Counted from the first letter of the stretch, positions 1 to 8,746 are shown. The stretch: DNA of 64,000 nt from Kineosporia mesophila (GCF_021129235.1 NZ_JAJOMA010000001.1:1-64000); one strand, 5' to 3'. The notes: generated by a model not told the origin, from the letters alone. A program made the numbers and translations.

Positions 1-1329
1 CAGTGGCGCCGGGGGGACACCGTGTCCTTCGTGCCCCGGACGAAAGTCTTGCCGACAGCGGCGGGGGAGGACGGCGTCCTCAAGCGTCTCCCCGCCGCAG
101 GCGCCACCCCCGAGGTGACCTACCGCCGCAGCGGTGACGACAACGTCCTGGTCGAATACGGGCCGATCGTGCTGGATCTGGGCCTGCGGGCGCGGGTGCA
201 CGCGTTGTACCGGCGGCTGGCCGAACTCGATCTGCGGGGTGTCGTCGACCTGACCCCCGGAATTCGCAGCCTCCAGGTGCATGTCGACCCGGACGTCCTG
301 CCGGTGCCGCGTCTGCTCGGGATCCTGGCCGAGGTGGAGGGTGAGCTGCCGTCCTCGAGTGACCTGGTGGTGCCCAGCCGTCGCGTGCGGCTGCCGCTGA
401 GCTGGGACGACCCGGCGACCCGGCTGGCTGTCGAGCGGTACATGGCCGGTGTGCGCGACGATGCCCCGTGGTGTCCCTGGAACATCGAGTTCATCCGCCG
501 GATCAACGGTCTCGACACCCCGGACGACGTCTACCGCACCGTCTTCGACGCCGAGTACCTGGTGCTCGGGCTGGGTGACGTGTACCTCGGTGCCCCCGTC
601 GCCACCCCGCTCGACCCGCGGCACCGCCTGGTCACCACCAAGTACAACCCGGCCCGCACCTGGACCGCGGAGAACTCCGTCGGCATCGGCGGCGCCTACC
701 TGTGCATCTACGGGATGGAGGGCCCGGGCGGCTACCAGTTCGTCGGGCGCACCACCCAGGTCTGGCGCACCTATCCCGAACCCGGCCGGAACCCGTGGCT
801 TCTGGACTTCTTCGACCGGATCAGCTGGTACCCGGTGTCGCCCGAGGAACTGCTCGACCTGCGCGCCGACCTGGCCGCCGGGCGCAGCACCCCGGACATC
901 ACCGAGGGCAGCTTCTCCCTGGCCGAGCACGAGCGGTTCCTGGCCGAGAACGCCGATTCGATCGCGGCCTTCCGCGAGGTGCAGGCCGGGGCGTTCGAGG
1001 CGGAGCGCCGGGCCTGGGAAGCGGCGGGCGAGTTCGACCGGGCTGAACGGGCGGCGGCCGCGGTGGTGCCGTCGCCGGTCGAGGTGGTGGTGCCCCCGGG
1101 CGGTTCCCGGGTGGACGCCCCCTTCGTCGCCAACGTGTGGAAGGTGCTGGTCAAGCCGGGGGACGTGGTCGAGGCGGGGCAGGACGTGGTGGTGCTCGAG
1201 GCGATGAAGATGGAGGCCTCGGTGCAGGCGACCGCGGCCGGCGTGGTGCACGAGGTCCCCGCTGTGTCCGGAGCCCAGGTGGCCCCGGGCGACGCCCTGG
1301 TGGTCCTGGCGTCAGCAGCCCCAGCCTGA
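1..1329 (+). CDS. urea carboxylase, C-terminal part (cut by window edge)
   Basis: The reading frame is open from base 1, so about 442 C-terminal residues of a larger protein are visible. Urea carboxylase is a biotin enzyme that carboxylates urea to allophanate with ATP and bicarbonate. The visible part begins in the carboxyltransferase region, continues through a KipI/allophanate-hydrolase-subunit-1-like domain (DDNVLVEYG near the start, then [20 protein letters not shown]), and ends in a biotinyl domain with EAMKMEA; the biotin-accepting Lys codon is at 1207-1209. Full-length family members are about 1200 residues, so the biotin carboxylase half lies upstream. Pyruvate carboxylase is excluded because the KipI-type domain is present. 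An allophanate hydrolase would be expected next to it, but none follows in this window. Confidence 0.88.
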   Translation, partial: QWRRGDTVSFVPRTKVLPTAAGEDGVLKRLPAAGATPEVTYRRSGDDNVLVEYGPIVLDLGLRARVHALYRRLAELDLRGVVDLTPGIRSLQVHVDPDVLPVPRLLGILAEVEGELPSSSDLVVPSRRVRLPLSWDDPATRLAVERYMAGVRDDAPWCPWNIEFIRRINGLDTPDDVYRTVFDAEYLVLGLGDVYLGAPVATPLDPRHRLVTTKYNPARTWTAENSVGIGGAYLCIYGMEGPGGYQFVGRTTQVWRTYPEPGRNPWLLDFFDRISWYPVSPEELLDLRADLAAGRSTPDITEGSFSLAEHERFLAENADSIAAFREVQAGAFEAERRAWEAAGEFDRAERAAAAVVPSPVEVVVPPGGSRVDAPFVANVWKVLVKPGDVVEAGQDVVVLEAMKMEASVQATAAGVVHEVPAVSGAQVAPGDALVVLASAAPA

Positions 1330-1362
1330 CCCTCGCGGAGGCGCAACAACCTCAGCAAACCT

Positions 1363-1449
1363 TCCGTGATCATGCAAAACCTCCCCAGAGTTCTAGAACT
1401 CCTTGAGCGAGAGTTCTAGAACGTCGGGGAGGTTTTGCATGATCACGGA
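1363..1449. repeat. intergenic palindromic repeat, copy 1 (intact)
   Basis: A long inverted repeat follows the urea carboxylase stop. The outer arms pair perfectly over 24 bp (TCCGTGATCATGCAAAACC at the left, its complement ending at 1449). Inside are two copies of the self-complementary core GTTCTAGAAC separated by about 12 bp. Related elements lie at 19769-19851, 24774-24889, 51941 (half) and 62214-62262. No T-run follows the stem, so it is not a textbook intrinsic terminator, although a folded RNA could still end or stabilise transcripts. Confidence 0.9.
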
Positions 1450-1532
1450 GGAATGGGTGGGGCCATGGTTGTTCGAACGGATGTTCGATAGAATCGGCGT
1501 GTCCGGCACGCCAATTGCGGGGGTGGTGCTAC

Positions 1533-1883
1533 GTGCGACCGATGCAGTCCCGAGCCGTCCGTCAGAGTCTTCCTAGTGATCCCTTCGAGCGGGTGCGCAC
1601 GCCGCCGGAGGCCGTTCCCGTGCTGGCGCTGTTGCGGGGCGACAGCGGTGAGGTGCTGACCGTGGTTCCGGCGGCGGTGCAGGCCTGGTCGGGAGATTCC
1701 GTGCGCATCACCTGGGCGGCGCGGCGGGGTGTCCGGCTCTACTCGGCCTGGATCCCGGCGGCCGACGTGGTGCGGGGTGAGGCGGCCGCCCGGCTGCTCG
1801 ACGAGTTCGCCTTCGGGGGTGGGCATCGGGCCGTGATCGCGCGGTTCCTGGCGTGGCGCGAGGCGCGGCCGCGCTCGGCGTAG
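1533..1883 (+). CDS. hypothetical protein, about 116 aa
   Basis: A small soluble protein I cannot assign to a family. Codon use is strongly actinobacterial. The core (VPVLALLRGDSGEVLTVVP, then RGVRLYSAWIPAADVV) alternates short hydrophobic strands and reads like a small beta-rich domain. The C-terminus is arginine-rich (FLAWREARPRSA). The GTG at 1533 is chosen because GGGGG lies about 10 bases upstream; the in-frame ATG at 1542 is an alternative. It stands alone between a palindromic repeat and a convergent gene. Confidence 0.5.
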   Translation: MRPMQSRAVRQSLPSDPFERVRTPPEAVPVLALLRGDSGEVLTVVPAAVQAWSGDSVRITWAARRGVRLYSAWIPAADVVRGEAAARLLDEFAFGGGHRAVIARFLAWREARPRSA

Positions 1884-1979
1884 AAGAGCCGGGGCGGGCA
1901 TTCCGCTCACCCAGCGCGCGATGACCTCACCCGTGCCGAACCCGGTGACGAACGCCTTCTGGTCGGGAGGTGCCGGCCG

Positions 1980-2450
1980 TCACGGGCCGGGTGGGATGAG
2001 CTGGGGTCCGGCGGCCTCGGCCGCCGCGTCGGCGAGTTCACCGACGGGGAGCACCCGTTCGAACAGGGCCCGGCGAGGGCCGGGCCCGGGCAGCCAGTCG
2101 GTGAGCGCCGTGAGCCGGGCCGGCTCGTGCATGCCGGCCAGGGCGACCGGCACGGGGGAGCGGAACCGCCAGGCCACCAGGATCACCGCGCCGAGGTCGC
2201 ACCGGCCCAGGCAGCCGGTGGAGACCAGGATGCCGCCCGGTGTGCGACGGGTGGCGTCCCGCAGGCCGGGGTTCAGGGCGTCGGCCGGTGTGCCGGTGCC
2301 CGCCATTCGGCACAGTGCCGCACAACGGGGCCCGGTGCAGGCGGCGACCACCGGGCCCACGGTCTCCCGTTCGCGCAGGTGCTCGCGGTGCGGCACGGGC
2401 CGGCCGGCCAGGTGGTCGCCGGGACGCCGGGGCTTGCGTTCCCTGCTCAT
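1980..2450 (-). CDS. (2Fe-2S) ferredoxin-like / metal-binding protein
   Basis: A 156-residue protein with the cysteine layout of thioredoxin-fold (2Fe-2S) ferredoxins: CTGPRCAALC in the N-terminal third and STGCLGRCDLGAVILV in the middle. The N-terminus is basic and the tail is rich in proline and alanine. The electron-transfer or metal-binding role is inferred from the cysteine pattern. A 15-bp palindrome of Zur type lies only 21 bp upstream of the start, so zinc-responsive control is likely and the protein may function in low zinc. It follows the SMI1 gene on the same strand by about 33 bp. Confidence 0.6.
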   Translation of the reverse strand: MSRERKPRRPGDHLAGRPVPHREHLRERETVGPVVAACTGPRCAALCRMAGTGTPADALNPGLRDATRRTPGGILVSTGCLGRCDLGAVILVAWRFRSPVPVALAGMHEPARLTALTDWLPGPGPRRALFERVLPVGELADAAAEAAGPQLIPPGP

Positions 2451-2471
2451 GACTGAGCACTCTAGATGGAA

Positions 2472-2486
2472 TGAGAACCGTTCTCA
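2472..2486 (-). promoter_or_regulatory. Zur-type operator
   Basis: TGAGAACCGTTCTCA is a palindrome with 7-bp arms around one central base. It matches the TGANAA-N3-TTNTCA pattern bound by actinobacterial Zur repressors. It lies 21 bp upstream of the ferredoxin-like start codon and overlaps the stop codon of the preceding SMI1 gene (2484-2486). It does not fit the LexA box (GAAC-N4-GTTC) because the spacing is wrong. Confidence 0.6.
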
Positions 2487-3164
2487 ACTAAATTCGAGGT
2501 CGTAGAGCAGCACACCCTCCGCGAGTTCCTCCGGATCGGCCTGCTCCGGGTCGAGGTCACCGAGCCGTTCCACGCACAGCCGCAGCAGTTCGACGATGCC
2601 GGGCGCGATCACCCGGCGCAGGTCCTCGTCGCGGCCGATCACGATGACCTGCCCGACGGTGCCGCCGGGACGGGGCGCCAGGTCGGCGGCGAGGAAGTTG
2701 CCGCCCCCGTCCGAGGCGAAGGGGATCCAGTCCGGCGAGCTGTACACGCCCATCACCGGGTCGTCCCCGCGCACGGTGACCGCCCGGTCGAGCTCCTGGG
2801 CCATCTCGCCCGGCTTGAAGTGCGCCCGGATGTTCTCCAGATGGGTCCAGGTGTCGGCCAGTTCGCCGATCGGGTCGAAGGTCCAGCCGTCACCGAAGAC
2901 CGGGCCGACCCAGCGGCCGCGCTCACGACCCGCGTCCTCGTCGGCCAGGTCGGCGTAGTTCGTCTGGCCGTCGTTCAGCTGGTAGAGGCCGGCCAGGTCG
3001 GCGGGCAGGGTCCGGCCGACGGTCTCCTGGGCCGTGCCGATCTGGGCCGGGGAGGCGCCGGGCCGGGCCAGCTCGTCCACGGCGTAGCCGGCGCGGGCCA
3101 GGGCGTCGAGCAGGGCGGTCCAGGCATCCTGCACGTGTGCGTCGGGAGGGAGGATGTCGGTCAC
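2484..3164 (-). CDS. SMI1/KNR4-family protein
   Basis: A 226-residue soluble protein resembling SMI1/KNR4 (SUKH) domains: an acidic N-terminal helix region, LPADLAGLYQLNDGQ, then a middle section ending DWIPFASDGGGNFLAADLAP, the usual SUKH landmarks. In bacteria this family includes immunity proteins to polymorphic toxins and many housekeeping proteins; which applies here is unknown. The GTG start at 3164 overlaps the stop of the upstream membrane gene by 4 bp, so translation is probably coupled. No toxin gene is adjacent, which argues against a simple immunity role. Confidence 0.75.
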   Translation of the reverse strand: MTDILPPDAHVQDAWTALLDALARAGYAVDELARPGASPAQIGTAQETVGRTLPADLAGLYQLNDGQTNYADLADEDAGRERGRWVGPVFGDGWTFDPIGELADTWTHLENIRAHFKPGEMAQELDRAVTVRGDDPVMGVYSSPDWIPFASDGGGNFLAADLAPRPGGTVGQVIVIGRDEDLRRVIAPGIVELLRLCVERLGDLDPEQADPEELAEGVLLYDLEFS

Positions 3165-4720
3165 GGCTTCTCTCTCGGATTGGCTTCTTCCGGGTTCTCG
3201 GTCTTCTGGTGGAGCGCCACGGCCACGGCGATGCCGCTGAGCAGTACCTGGAGCGACAGCAGTTCCGGATGCGTGGAGCCGAGGATGAGCGCCACCACGA
3301 TCGGCACACTGCCGATCACCGCGATGTCCGGGCCCTTCACGGCCGACGAGGCCAGACCCGGCGGCAGGGCGCCCATCGGTGAGGTGATGGTCGGGCCGCC
3401 GAAGGTCGCGTTCGGCCGGTACGCGCCCCGGACCGCGGCGGCGGCCCAGGCCGGGGCCGACAGCATGCCGAGCAGGACCCACCAGGCCGGATCGCCGAAG
3501 CGCCAGCCCAGGACCGCGGTGATGACGATGAACCAGAACTCCATCACCACGATCGGCAGGGCCATCCGGGTCAGGCGCACGTCGCGCTGGCCGATCGGGA
3601 ACGCCGCGTCCAGCCCGGGACTGATCTGGGCCCGGCGAGCACCCTCGACGGTGGCCAGCGAGGCCAGGTAGGCACCGATCAGCAGGAGCACGATCGTGCT
3701 GGCCGGGCCCGGGTCGGGCACCAGCAGCCCGAGGACGGGCAGGCCCAGGGCCACGAGCACCTGCACGGGCTGGCGCGGCGTGCGCAGGAAGAGCAGCACG
3801 TCCGAGGTGATCAGGGCGGCCTGCGGCCTCCAGGCCCGGGGGACGCGTGTCAGCCACCGCATCGTCGAGGAGCGGGCCCGGCGGGGCGATTCCGTGCGGA
3901 CCGCCAGCGCGCGTCCCAGTGCCCGGGTGTCCAGGGAGAGCACCGCGACCAGAGCCTCGTCCGTCACCGCCCCGCTGTGCCGCAGGCTCACGGCGTGCAC
4001 GTCGCCGAGACGCCGGTCCCAGCTGACGGCCAGCCCGATCGCGACGACGAGCAGCACCACGGCGACCGGCAGGGCGATCCACGTGGTGCCGGGTGGGGCC
4101 GTGCGCGAAAGGGCCATGAGAATGCCGAACAAGGGGACGCCGGCGGTCACCAGGTCGGCGGCCACCCGGATCGCACGGTGCGCGGTGGGGCGGCTCTGCA
4201 ACCGCCCGGCCGTGATCACCAGGGTCACCGTGAGAGCGGCGAACAGGGCGGTCGTTCCGGCCATGGCGGCCGGCCCGGCGGGCATGGCGAACGAGATGGC
4301 CGCTCCGCACACCGCGCCGACCACCAGGCCGATCCCCGGCCACCGGTAGGCGGCGGGCCGCAGCAGCGAGCGCCGGTCGACGGGCAGCGGTAGCCACCAG
4401 GTGCTCTCGGCCCCGGACAGGGACAGCGGCCCGAGCCGCGTGACCAGCCCGACGAAGGCCGCGACGGCGGCGATCGCGGGCAGCACGGCGATCCAGCCGA
4501 CCGCCAGACCCGGTCCGTCCTGGGCGGCCTGGCGGAACGGGCCCTCGCCCGGGGCGAGCCGGGTGCTCAGGGAGAAGACCATCGTCGCGGCCATCGCGAC
4601 GGCGAAAACCCCGACGTAGACGTCGCCCAGCACGTCGGTGAGCTTGGTCTCGGAGTGGTAGTTGCTGGCGTCGCGGGTAACCCGGCGGACCTGGCCGCCG
4701 GTGGGCAGGGCCGGGCTCAA
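3161..4720 (-). CDS. ABC transporter membrane protein (multi-span)
   Basis: A 519-residue integral membrane protein with many hydrophobic spans (for example VYVGVFAVAMAATMVFSL, AVVLLVVAIGLAVSWD, VLVALGLPVLGLLV). The pairing with the adjacent ATPase makes it the transmembrane part of an ABC exporter; the substrate is unknown. The apparent TTG start overlaps the ATPase stop by 4 bp, and the stop overlaps the SMI1 start by 4 bp, so three genes form a tightly coupled operon (ATPase, permease, SMI1). No closer family is recognised. Confidence 0.65.
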   Translation of the reverse strand: MSPALPTGGQVRRVTRDASNYHSETKLTDVLGDVYVGVFAVAMAATMVFSLSTRLAPGEGPFRQAAQDGPGLAVGWIAVLPAIAAVAAFVGLVTRLGPLSLSGAESTWWLPLPVDRRSLLRPAAYRWPGIGLVVGAVCGAAISFAMPAGPAAMAGTTALFAALTVTLVITAGRLQSRPTAHRAIRVAADLVTAGVPLFGILMALSRTAPPGTTWIALPVAVVLLVVAIGLAVSWDRRLGDVHAVSLRHSGAVTDEALVAVLSLDTRALGRALAVRTESPRRARSSTMRWLTRVPRAWRPQAALITSDVLLFLRTPRQPVQVLVALGLPVLGLLVPDPGPASTIVLLLIGAYLASLATVEGARRAQISPGLDAAFPIGQRDVRLTRMALPIVVMEFWFIVITAVLGWRFGDPAWWVLLGMLSAPAWAAAAVRGAYRPNATFGGPTITSPMGALPPGLASSAVKGPDIAVIGSVPIVVALILGSTHPELLSLQVLLSGIAVAVALHQKTENPEEANPREKP

Positions 4721-5409
4721 AGCTCGTTCCGGATGATCGCGGCCCCGCGCTCGGGATCCACCACCCGGACCTCGGTGTCGGAGATCGCCACGACCTTCGT
4801 CGCCGCGATGGTGACCAGCTGGGGGTCGTGCGTGGCCATCAGGACGCCGCCCCCTTCGGAGCGTTCCTCGACCAGCCAGCCGGCCAGGGCGTCGCGGATG
4901 GCGGCGTCGAGGCGCTGCTCGGGCTCGTCGAGGATCATCAGGGCGCGCGGCCGGGCGAACGTGGCCGCGAGCAGAAGACGTCGGCGTTGCCCGGAGCTCA
5001 GGGCCCCCGGCATCGCCTCGGCCCGCTCGGTGAGGCCGAAAGCGTCCAGCTGATAGTTGGTCACGCTGACCGGGTCGTCCACCCCATGGCCGAAGCAGGT
5101 CAGCATCAGATGCTCGCGCACGGTCAGGCTGGGGAAGAACGCCTCGTCGCCCAGTTCGGAGGCCACCGCTGCCCGGAACGTGCTGCTGCGCTCGTCCAGG
5201 CCGGACCCCAGCAGATTCATCTGCCCGCCCAGCGGCGCCAGCAACCCGACCACCGTGCGCAGCAGCGTGGACTTGCCCGAGCCGTTGGCCCCGACCACGG
5301 CCACCACGTCGCCCGGCGCCAGGGTCAGCGTGATCGGTGGGCAGACCGGAAGCCCGTACCCGACCTCGAGGTCTTCTACTTCCAGCAGAGCTGCGACCGC
5401 CCCTGACAT
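4717..5409 (-). CDS. ABC transporter ATP-binding protein
   Basis: A 230-residue nucleotide-binding subunit with Walker A GANGSGKST, a signature-like LSSGQRRR, Walker B ALMILDEPE and the H-loop ATHD. It would drive transport through the membrane protein encoded next. The ATG at 5409 is chosen because the family's N-terminal strand (LLEVEDLEVGYG) starts just after it. The signature has SSGQ in place of SGGQ, which is tolerated in the family. It is the first gene of the three-gene operon running toward 2484. Confidence 0.87.
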   Translation of the reverse strand: MSGAVAALLEVEDLEVGYGLPVCPPITLTLAPGDVVAVVGANGSGKSTLLRTVVGLLAPLGGQMNLLGSGLDERSSTFRAAVASELGDEAFFPSLTVREHLMLTCFGHGVDDPVSVTNYQLDAFGLTERAEAMPGALSSGQRRRLLLAATFARPRALMILDEPEQRLDAAIRDALAGWLVEERSEGGGVLMATHDPQLVTIAATKVVAISDTEVRVVDPERGAAIIRNEL

Positions 5410-5535
5410 CGTGCCTCCACGTGTGCGCCCAGCCAAAGTTCCTGCCGCATCATGCCCGCTCCACCCCGGGCCCCGGCGCGCACCCCCGAATATGACCTTC
5501 GTGTCGTTTCGCCGGGCGCTCCTTATGCTGACTGG

Positions 5536-6714
5536 GTGAGAGCGTCGCAGCGTGCCCAGGCCGTCCAGCCCTTCTACGCGATGGAGTTCGCCAAGCGGGC
5601 GCAGGCCCTTGAGGCCCAGGGCCGTCACGTGGTGAAGCTGAACCTGGGCGAGCCGGACTTCGGGGCACCCCCGGCCGTGCTGAGCGCGTTGCAGAAGGTC
5701 GCCGACGGCCGTCCCCTTCCCTACACCGGGGCCACCGGCCTCCTGGAACTGCGCGAGGCGATCGCCGGCTTCTACCGCCAGGAGCACGACGTCGAGGTCG
5801 ACCCCCGCCGCATCATCGTCACCGCCGGCGCCTCGGCCGCCCTGCTACTGGTGAGCGCCGCCCTCGTCGACGCCGGTGACAAGGTGCTGATCAGCGACCC
5901 GTCCTACCCGTGCAACCGCCAGTTCGCCGAAAGCTTCGGCGCCGACGTCATTCTGGTGCCCACCACGCCCGAGTCCCGGTTCCAGCTGGACCTGCCCGCG
6001 GTGAAGAAGCACTGGGCCGACGACACCCGCGGCATCATGATCGCCACTCCCTCGAACCCGACCGGCACCTCTATCGAGACCGCCGAACTGCGTGACATCT
6101 GCGACTTCGCCCGCTCGCGCGACGCCTGGCGCATCGTGGACGAGATCTACCTGAACCTCGGCACCCGGGACGCGGCGGGCCGGGCCCCGGCCAGCGTGCT
6201 GTCTGTCGACCCGGACGCCTTCGTCATCAACAGCTTCTCCAAGTATTTCGGCATGACCGGGTGGCGACTCGGCTGGTGCGTGGTGCCGGACGAATTCGTG
6301 CCGGTGATGGAACGTCTGGCGCAGAACTACTACATCTGCTCCTCCACCCCGGCCCAGTTCGCGGCCCTGGAATGCTTCACGCCCCAGTCGCTGCAGGTGG
6401 CCGAGGACCGGCGCGAGGAGTTCGAGCGCCGCCGGGCCGTGGTGCTGGCCGGCCTGGCGACGGCCGGCCTGCCCGTACCGGTACTGCCCGACGGCGCCTT
6501 CTACGTCTACTTCGACGTGAGCGGAACCGGTCTGAGCGCCTGGGACTTCTGCGAGCGGGCCCTGACGGAGAAGCACGTAGCCCTCACCCCCGGAAAGGAT
6601 TTCGGCCCCGGAGGGGCCGACCGCTACGTGCGGCTCTCCTATTCGGCCTCGGTCGCCGAGCTGGAGCAGGGCCTCTCCCGCCTGGCGGAATTCACGGCGG
6701 CCCTCAGACTCTGA
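5536..6714 (+). CDS. PLP-dependent aminotransferase, class I/II
   Basis: A 392-residue fold-type I aminotransferase. Visible landmarks are LNLGEPDF near residue 37, YTGATGL, PSNPTG (172-177), DEIY (202-205) and the PLP lysine K236 in SFSKYFGMTGWRLG, with the C-terminal VRLSYSAS carboxylate-binding arginine. Length and motifs fit aspartate/alanine-type aminotransferases; the exact substrate cannot be read from the sequence. GTG 5536 is chosen because the family N-terminus (RAQAVQPFYAME) begins there, although the frame stays open upstream. It is divergent from the ABC operon. Confidence 0.88.
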   Translation: MRASQRAQAVQPFYAMEFAKRAQALEAQGRHVVKLNLGEPDFGAPPAVLSALQKVADGRPLPYTGATGLLELREAIAGFYRQEHDVEVDPRRIIVTAGASAALLLVSAALVDAGDKVLISDPSYPCNRQFAESFGADVILVPTTPESRFQLDLPAVKKHWADDTRGIMIATPSNPTGTSIETAELRDICDFARSRDAWRIVDEIYLNLGTRDAAGRAPASVLSVDPDAFVINSFSKYFGMTGWRLGWCVVPDEFVPVMERLAQNYYICSSTPAQFAALECFTPQSLQVAEDRREEFERRRAVVLAGLATAGLPVPVLPDGAFYVYFDVSGTGLSAWDFCERALTEKHVALTPGKDFGPGGADRYVRLSYSASVAELEQGLSRLAEFTAALRL

Positions 6715-6724
6715 GAGCCGGGGC

Positions 6725-6757
6725 GCCGCCCTGGTGAACCGGATCACCGAGGGCGGC
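6725..6757. terminator. hairpin between convergent genes
   Basis: GCCGCCCT pairs with AGGGCGGC, and the stem continues inward as GGTGA/TCACC with one bulged base. It lies between the ends of the aminotransferase and the tautomerase and could serve both strands. No T-run follows. Confidence 0.5.
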
Positions 6758-6791
6758 TGCCCGTGCAGTACCCGTCACGGCGCAGCGGGTA

Positions 6792-6998
6792 TCAGTGGCG
6801 CCCGAGCATCTCGGCCGTCAGGACGTTACCGCCCAGACCCCAACCGCCGTCGGCCACCTCCTCGACGATGACGAGGGCGTTCTGCCGGGCCTGATCGCCG
6901 TAGACCTTGCCGTAGGCATCGGTGACGGCGTCGATGAGGATCTTCTTCGACTCGGGGGTGAGGGTTCCGGCGGGGACCTTCAGGTTCGCGAAAGGCAT
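6792..6998 (-). CDS. 4-oxalocrotonate tautomerase family protein
   Basis: A 68-residue protein starting Met-Pro-Phe, so removal of Met exposes the catalytic N-terminal proline of the tautomerase superfamily. The length (60-70 residues) and the pattern PAGTLTPESKKILIDAVTDA, then NALVIVEEV, fit the 4-OT subgroup. Its substrate is unknown; relatives tautomerise enols or have promiscuous activities. It follows the SDR gene by 34 bp on the same strand and is probably co-transcribed with it. Confidence 0.8.
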   Translation of the reverse strand: MPFANLKVPAGTLTPESKKILIDAVTDAYGKVYGDQARQNALVIVEEVADGGWGLGGNVLTAEMLGRH

Positions 6999-7032
6999 GA
7001 TTCTCCTTGAGATTGGTTTTTTCGGTGAGGAT

Positions 7033-7767
7033 TTAGATGATTCCGCCGTTGGCGCGGAGCACCTGGCCGTTGACCCAGCGCCCGCCCGGCCCGGCCAGGA
7101 ACACCACCACGTTCGCGATGTCTTCCGGCGTGCCCAGACGCTCCAGCGGAGGCTGCTTGGCCAGGTGGTCGATCGTGGGCTGGTCTTTGCCCTCGAGGAA
7201 CAGCTCGGTCGCCGTCGGGCCGGGGGCCACCGTGTTGACCGTGATGTCACGCCCGCGCAGCTCGCGGGCCAGGATCAGGGTGGTCGACTCGACCGCGCCC
7301 TTGCTGGCCGCGTAGCCGCCGTAGGTGGGGAACTGGAGCCCGACCACCGAGGTCGACAGCGTGACCACCGCGCCGCCCGCGCGGACGCGTCGCGCCGCCT
7401 CCCGCAGGACGACGAAGGTGCCGCGAATGTTGGTGCGGTGCATGGCATCCAGATCATCGAGGTTGAGCTCGGCGATCGTGGTGAGAACCATGCGCCCGGC
7501 CGAGTTGACCACCACGTCGACCCCGCCGAACTCGCTCTCCGCCGTGTCGAACATCGCCGCGACCGCGTGCTCGTCGGCGACATCGGCCTGCACGGCCACC
7601 GCCCGGCCGCCAGCCGCGGTGATCTCCTGCACCACCTCGGCGGCGGCATCGGCCCGGCCCGCGTACCCGACGACGACGGCCTGCCCCTGGGCAGCCAGGG
7701 TGACGGCGATCTGCCGGCCGATGCCCCGGCTGGCTCCGGTGACGACTGCTACGCGTTGCTGGCTCAT
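7033..7767 (-). CDS. short-chain dehydrogenase/reductase
   Basis: A classical SDR of 244 residues: cofactor loop TGASRGIG (10-17), NSAG (88-91), catalytic Ser near 138-140, and Tyr152/Lys156 in GYAASKG. The YAGR segment after the second strand lacks an obvious acidic NAD-selecting residue, so NADPH is the more likely cofactor. The ATG at 7767 is preceded by GGAGATCC; the frame is open upstream but without coding character. It heads a two-gene unit with the tautomerase, and the leader carries strong symmetric motifs. Confidence 0.88.
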   Translation of the reverse strand: MSQQRVAVVTGASRGIGRQIAVTLAAQGQAVVVGYAGRADAAAEVVQEITAAGGRAVAVQADVADEHAVAAMFDTAESEFGGVDVVVNSAGRMVLTTIAELNLDDLDAMHRTNIRGTFVVLREAARRVRAGGAVVTLSTSVVGLQFPTYGGYAASKGAVESTTLILARELRGRDITVNTVAPGPTATELFLEGKDQPTIDHLAKQPPLERLGTPEDIANVVVFLAGPGGRWVNGQVLRANGGII

Positions 7768-7800
7768 GGATCTCCTCCAGGAATCACTGCCGCGACATGT

Positions 7801-7870
7801 TCGTAACGGCGATACGAAAGAAAGGTAGCAGTGATGTTGATTCACTGCTACCCCGGATTCGTATCAGTGA
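7801..7870. promoter_or_regulatory. symmetric operator-like cluster upstream of the SDR gene
   Basis: Two inverted repeats lie in the gap. TTCGTA (7801-7806) pairs with TACGAA (7814-7819), and GGTAGCAGTGA (7825-7835) pairs with TCACTGCTACC (7843-7853). CAGTGAATC (7865-7873) repeats part of the second motif. Such clustered dyads upstream of an SDR/tautomerase pair suggest a repressor site, but no regulator gene is adjacent. The second hairpin could alternatively be a terminator for the opposing DUF4253 gene side. Confidence 0.4.
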
Positions 7871-7879
7871 ATCGCCCGC

Positions 7880-8746
7880 TCAGGGTCGGTCGTGCAGGAA
7901 CCAGGCGTCGGTGTGGGCCAGGTCCCAGGCGAGCGTCATCGGGGGTATCTGGAGGCTGCCTCCCAGGGCCAGCTGCTGCCGCGCGAGGGTCCAGGCCTCC
8001 GGCCCGAAGCGCGGACGCCGGGTGCTGACGAACTGGAGCATGGTTCCCCATGACGCCACGAGCTCGGCGCCCCAGGCCTGATGCCATTGCTGCAGGCAGG
8101 CCGCCAGAACCCGAGGATCGTCCTCACCGAAGTAGTCCAGCCAGGCCATCGGCGACCAGGCGCTGGTCGTGGGGAGCAGGGCCAGCTGCACGCGATCGGG
8201 GACGTACCAGCCCAGCGCCCCGGAAGTCTCCTTCCCGCCGGGGTGACGTAGCTGCGCAAGCCGTTCCGGGTCGTCCCAGATCTGGTCGAGGAGGTGGCGG
8301 TTCAATGCGTTCCAGGTGGTCGGCGCCGGAATGCCGGGCAGGAGCTCACGGGCCAGGGCGTCGGGATCCCATTCCGGCCCGGTCGGCCCGAAGCCCAGCA
8401 CGTACGAGACGGTCTCCAGATCGACGGTCTCCACGGGTTCGTCGCTGTTCCACCCGTACATCCCGGGCCACGGGTCCAGTGAGAAGGCGGCCGTCTCGAT
8501 CCGGGCCAGGTCGGCCGGCTCGACCTCGGGGAACCAGAGCTCGCCGTCGTGCTCGTCGGAGACCGCGACCGGGCGCCGTCCGGTCACGGCCATCACGTCC
8601 CGCGCCGCCCTCCAGCCGGTGAGCACGTCACCGGGTTCCGGCCACTGCACCACCAGCACATCGCAGTCCGGCACCGGCTCGACGGCCATCCCGTCCAGGG
8701 CTGTTCCCCGGAACGCGGCCATGATCTCGTCAGGTTGATTCAGCAC
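7880..8746 (-). CDS. DUF4253-type protein
   Basis: A 288-residue soluble protein of unknown function. The C-terminal half has the DUF4253 layout: a repeated tryptophan-rich pattern (CLQQWHQAWGAELVASWG) and an ending like AWDLAHTDAWFLHDRP. There is no signal peptide or membrane segment. The GTG at 8746 is chosen because GGAGAGG lies 8-9 bases upstream; the ATG at 8722 is possible. It is divergent from tesB with a 66-bp gap. Confidence 0.65.
   Translation of the reverse strand: MLNQPDEIMAAFRGTALDGMAVEPVPDCDVLVVQWPEPGDVLTGWRAARDVMAVTGRRPVAVSDEHDGELWFPEVEPADLARIETAAFSLDPWPGMYGWNSDEPVETVDLETVSYVLGFGPTGPEWDPDALARELLPGIPAPTTWNALNRHLLDQIWDDPERLAQLRHPGGKETSGALGWYVPDRVQLALLPTTSAWSPMAWLDYFGEDDPRVLAACLQQWHQAWGAELVASWGTMLQFVSTRRPRFGPEAWTLARQQLALGGSLQIPPMTLAWDLAHTDAWFLHDRP

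Noticed and set aside
2472-2486. LexA box
   Set aside because: Needs GAAC-N4-GTTC; here the half-sites are almost adjacent.
2038-2487. Arg/Pro-rich open frame on the - strand
   Set aside because: It overlaps the ferredoxin-like gene in another frame and has random-looking composition.
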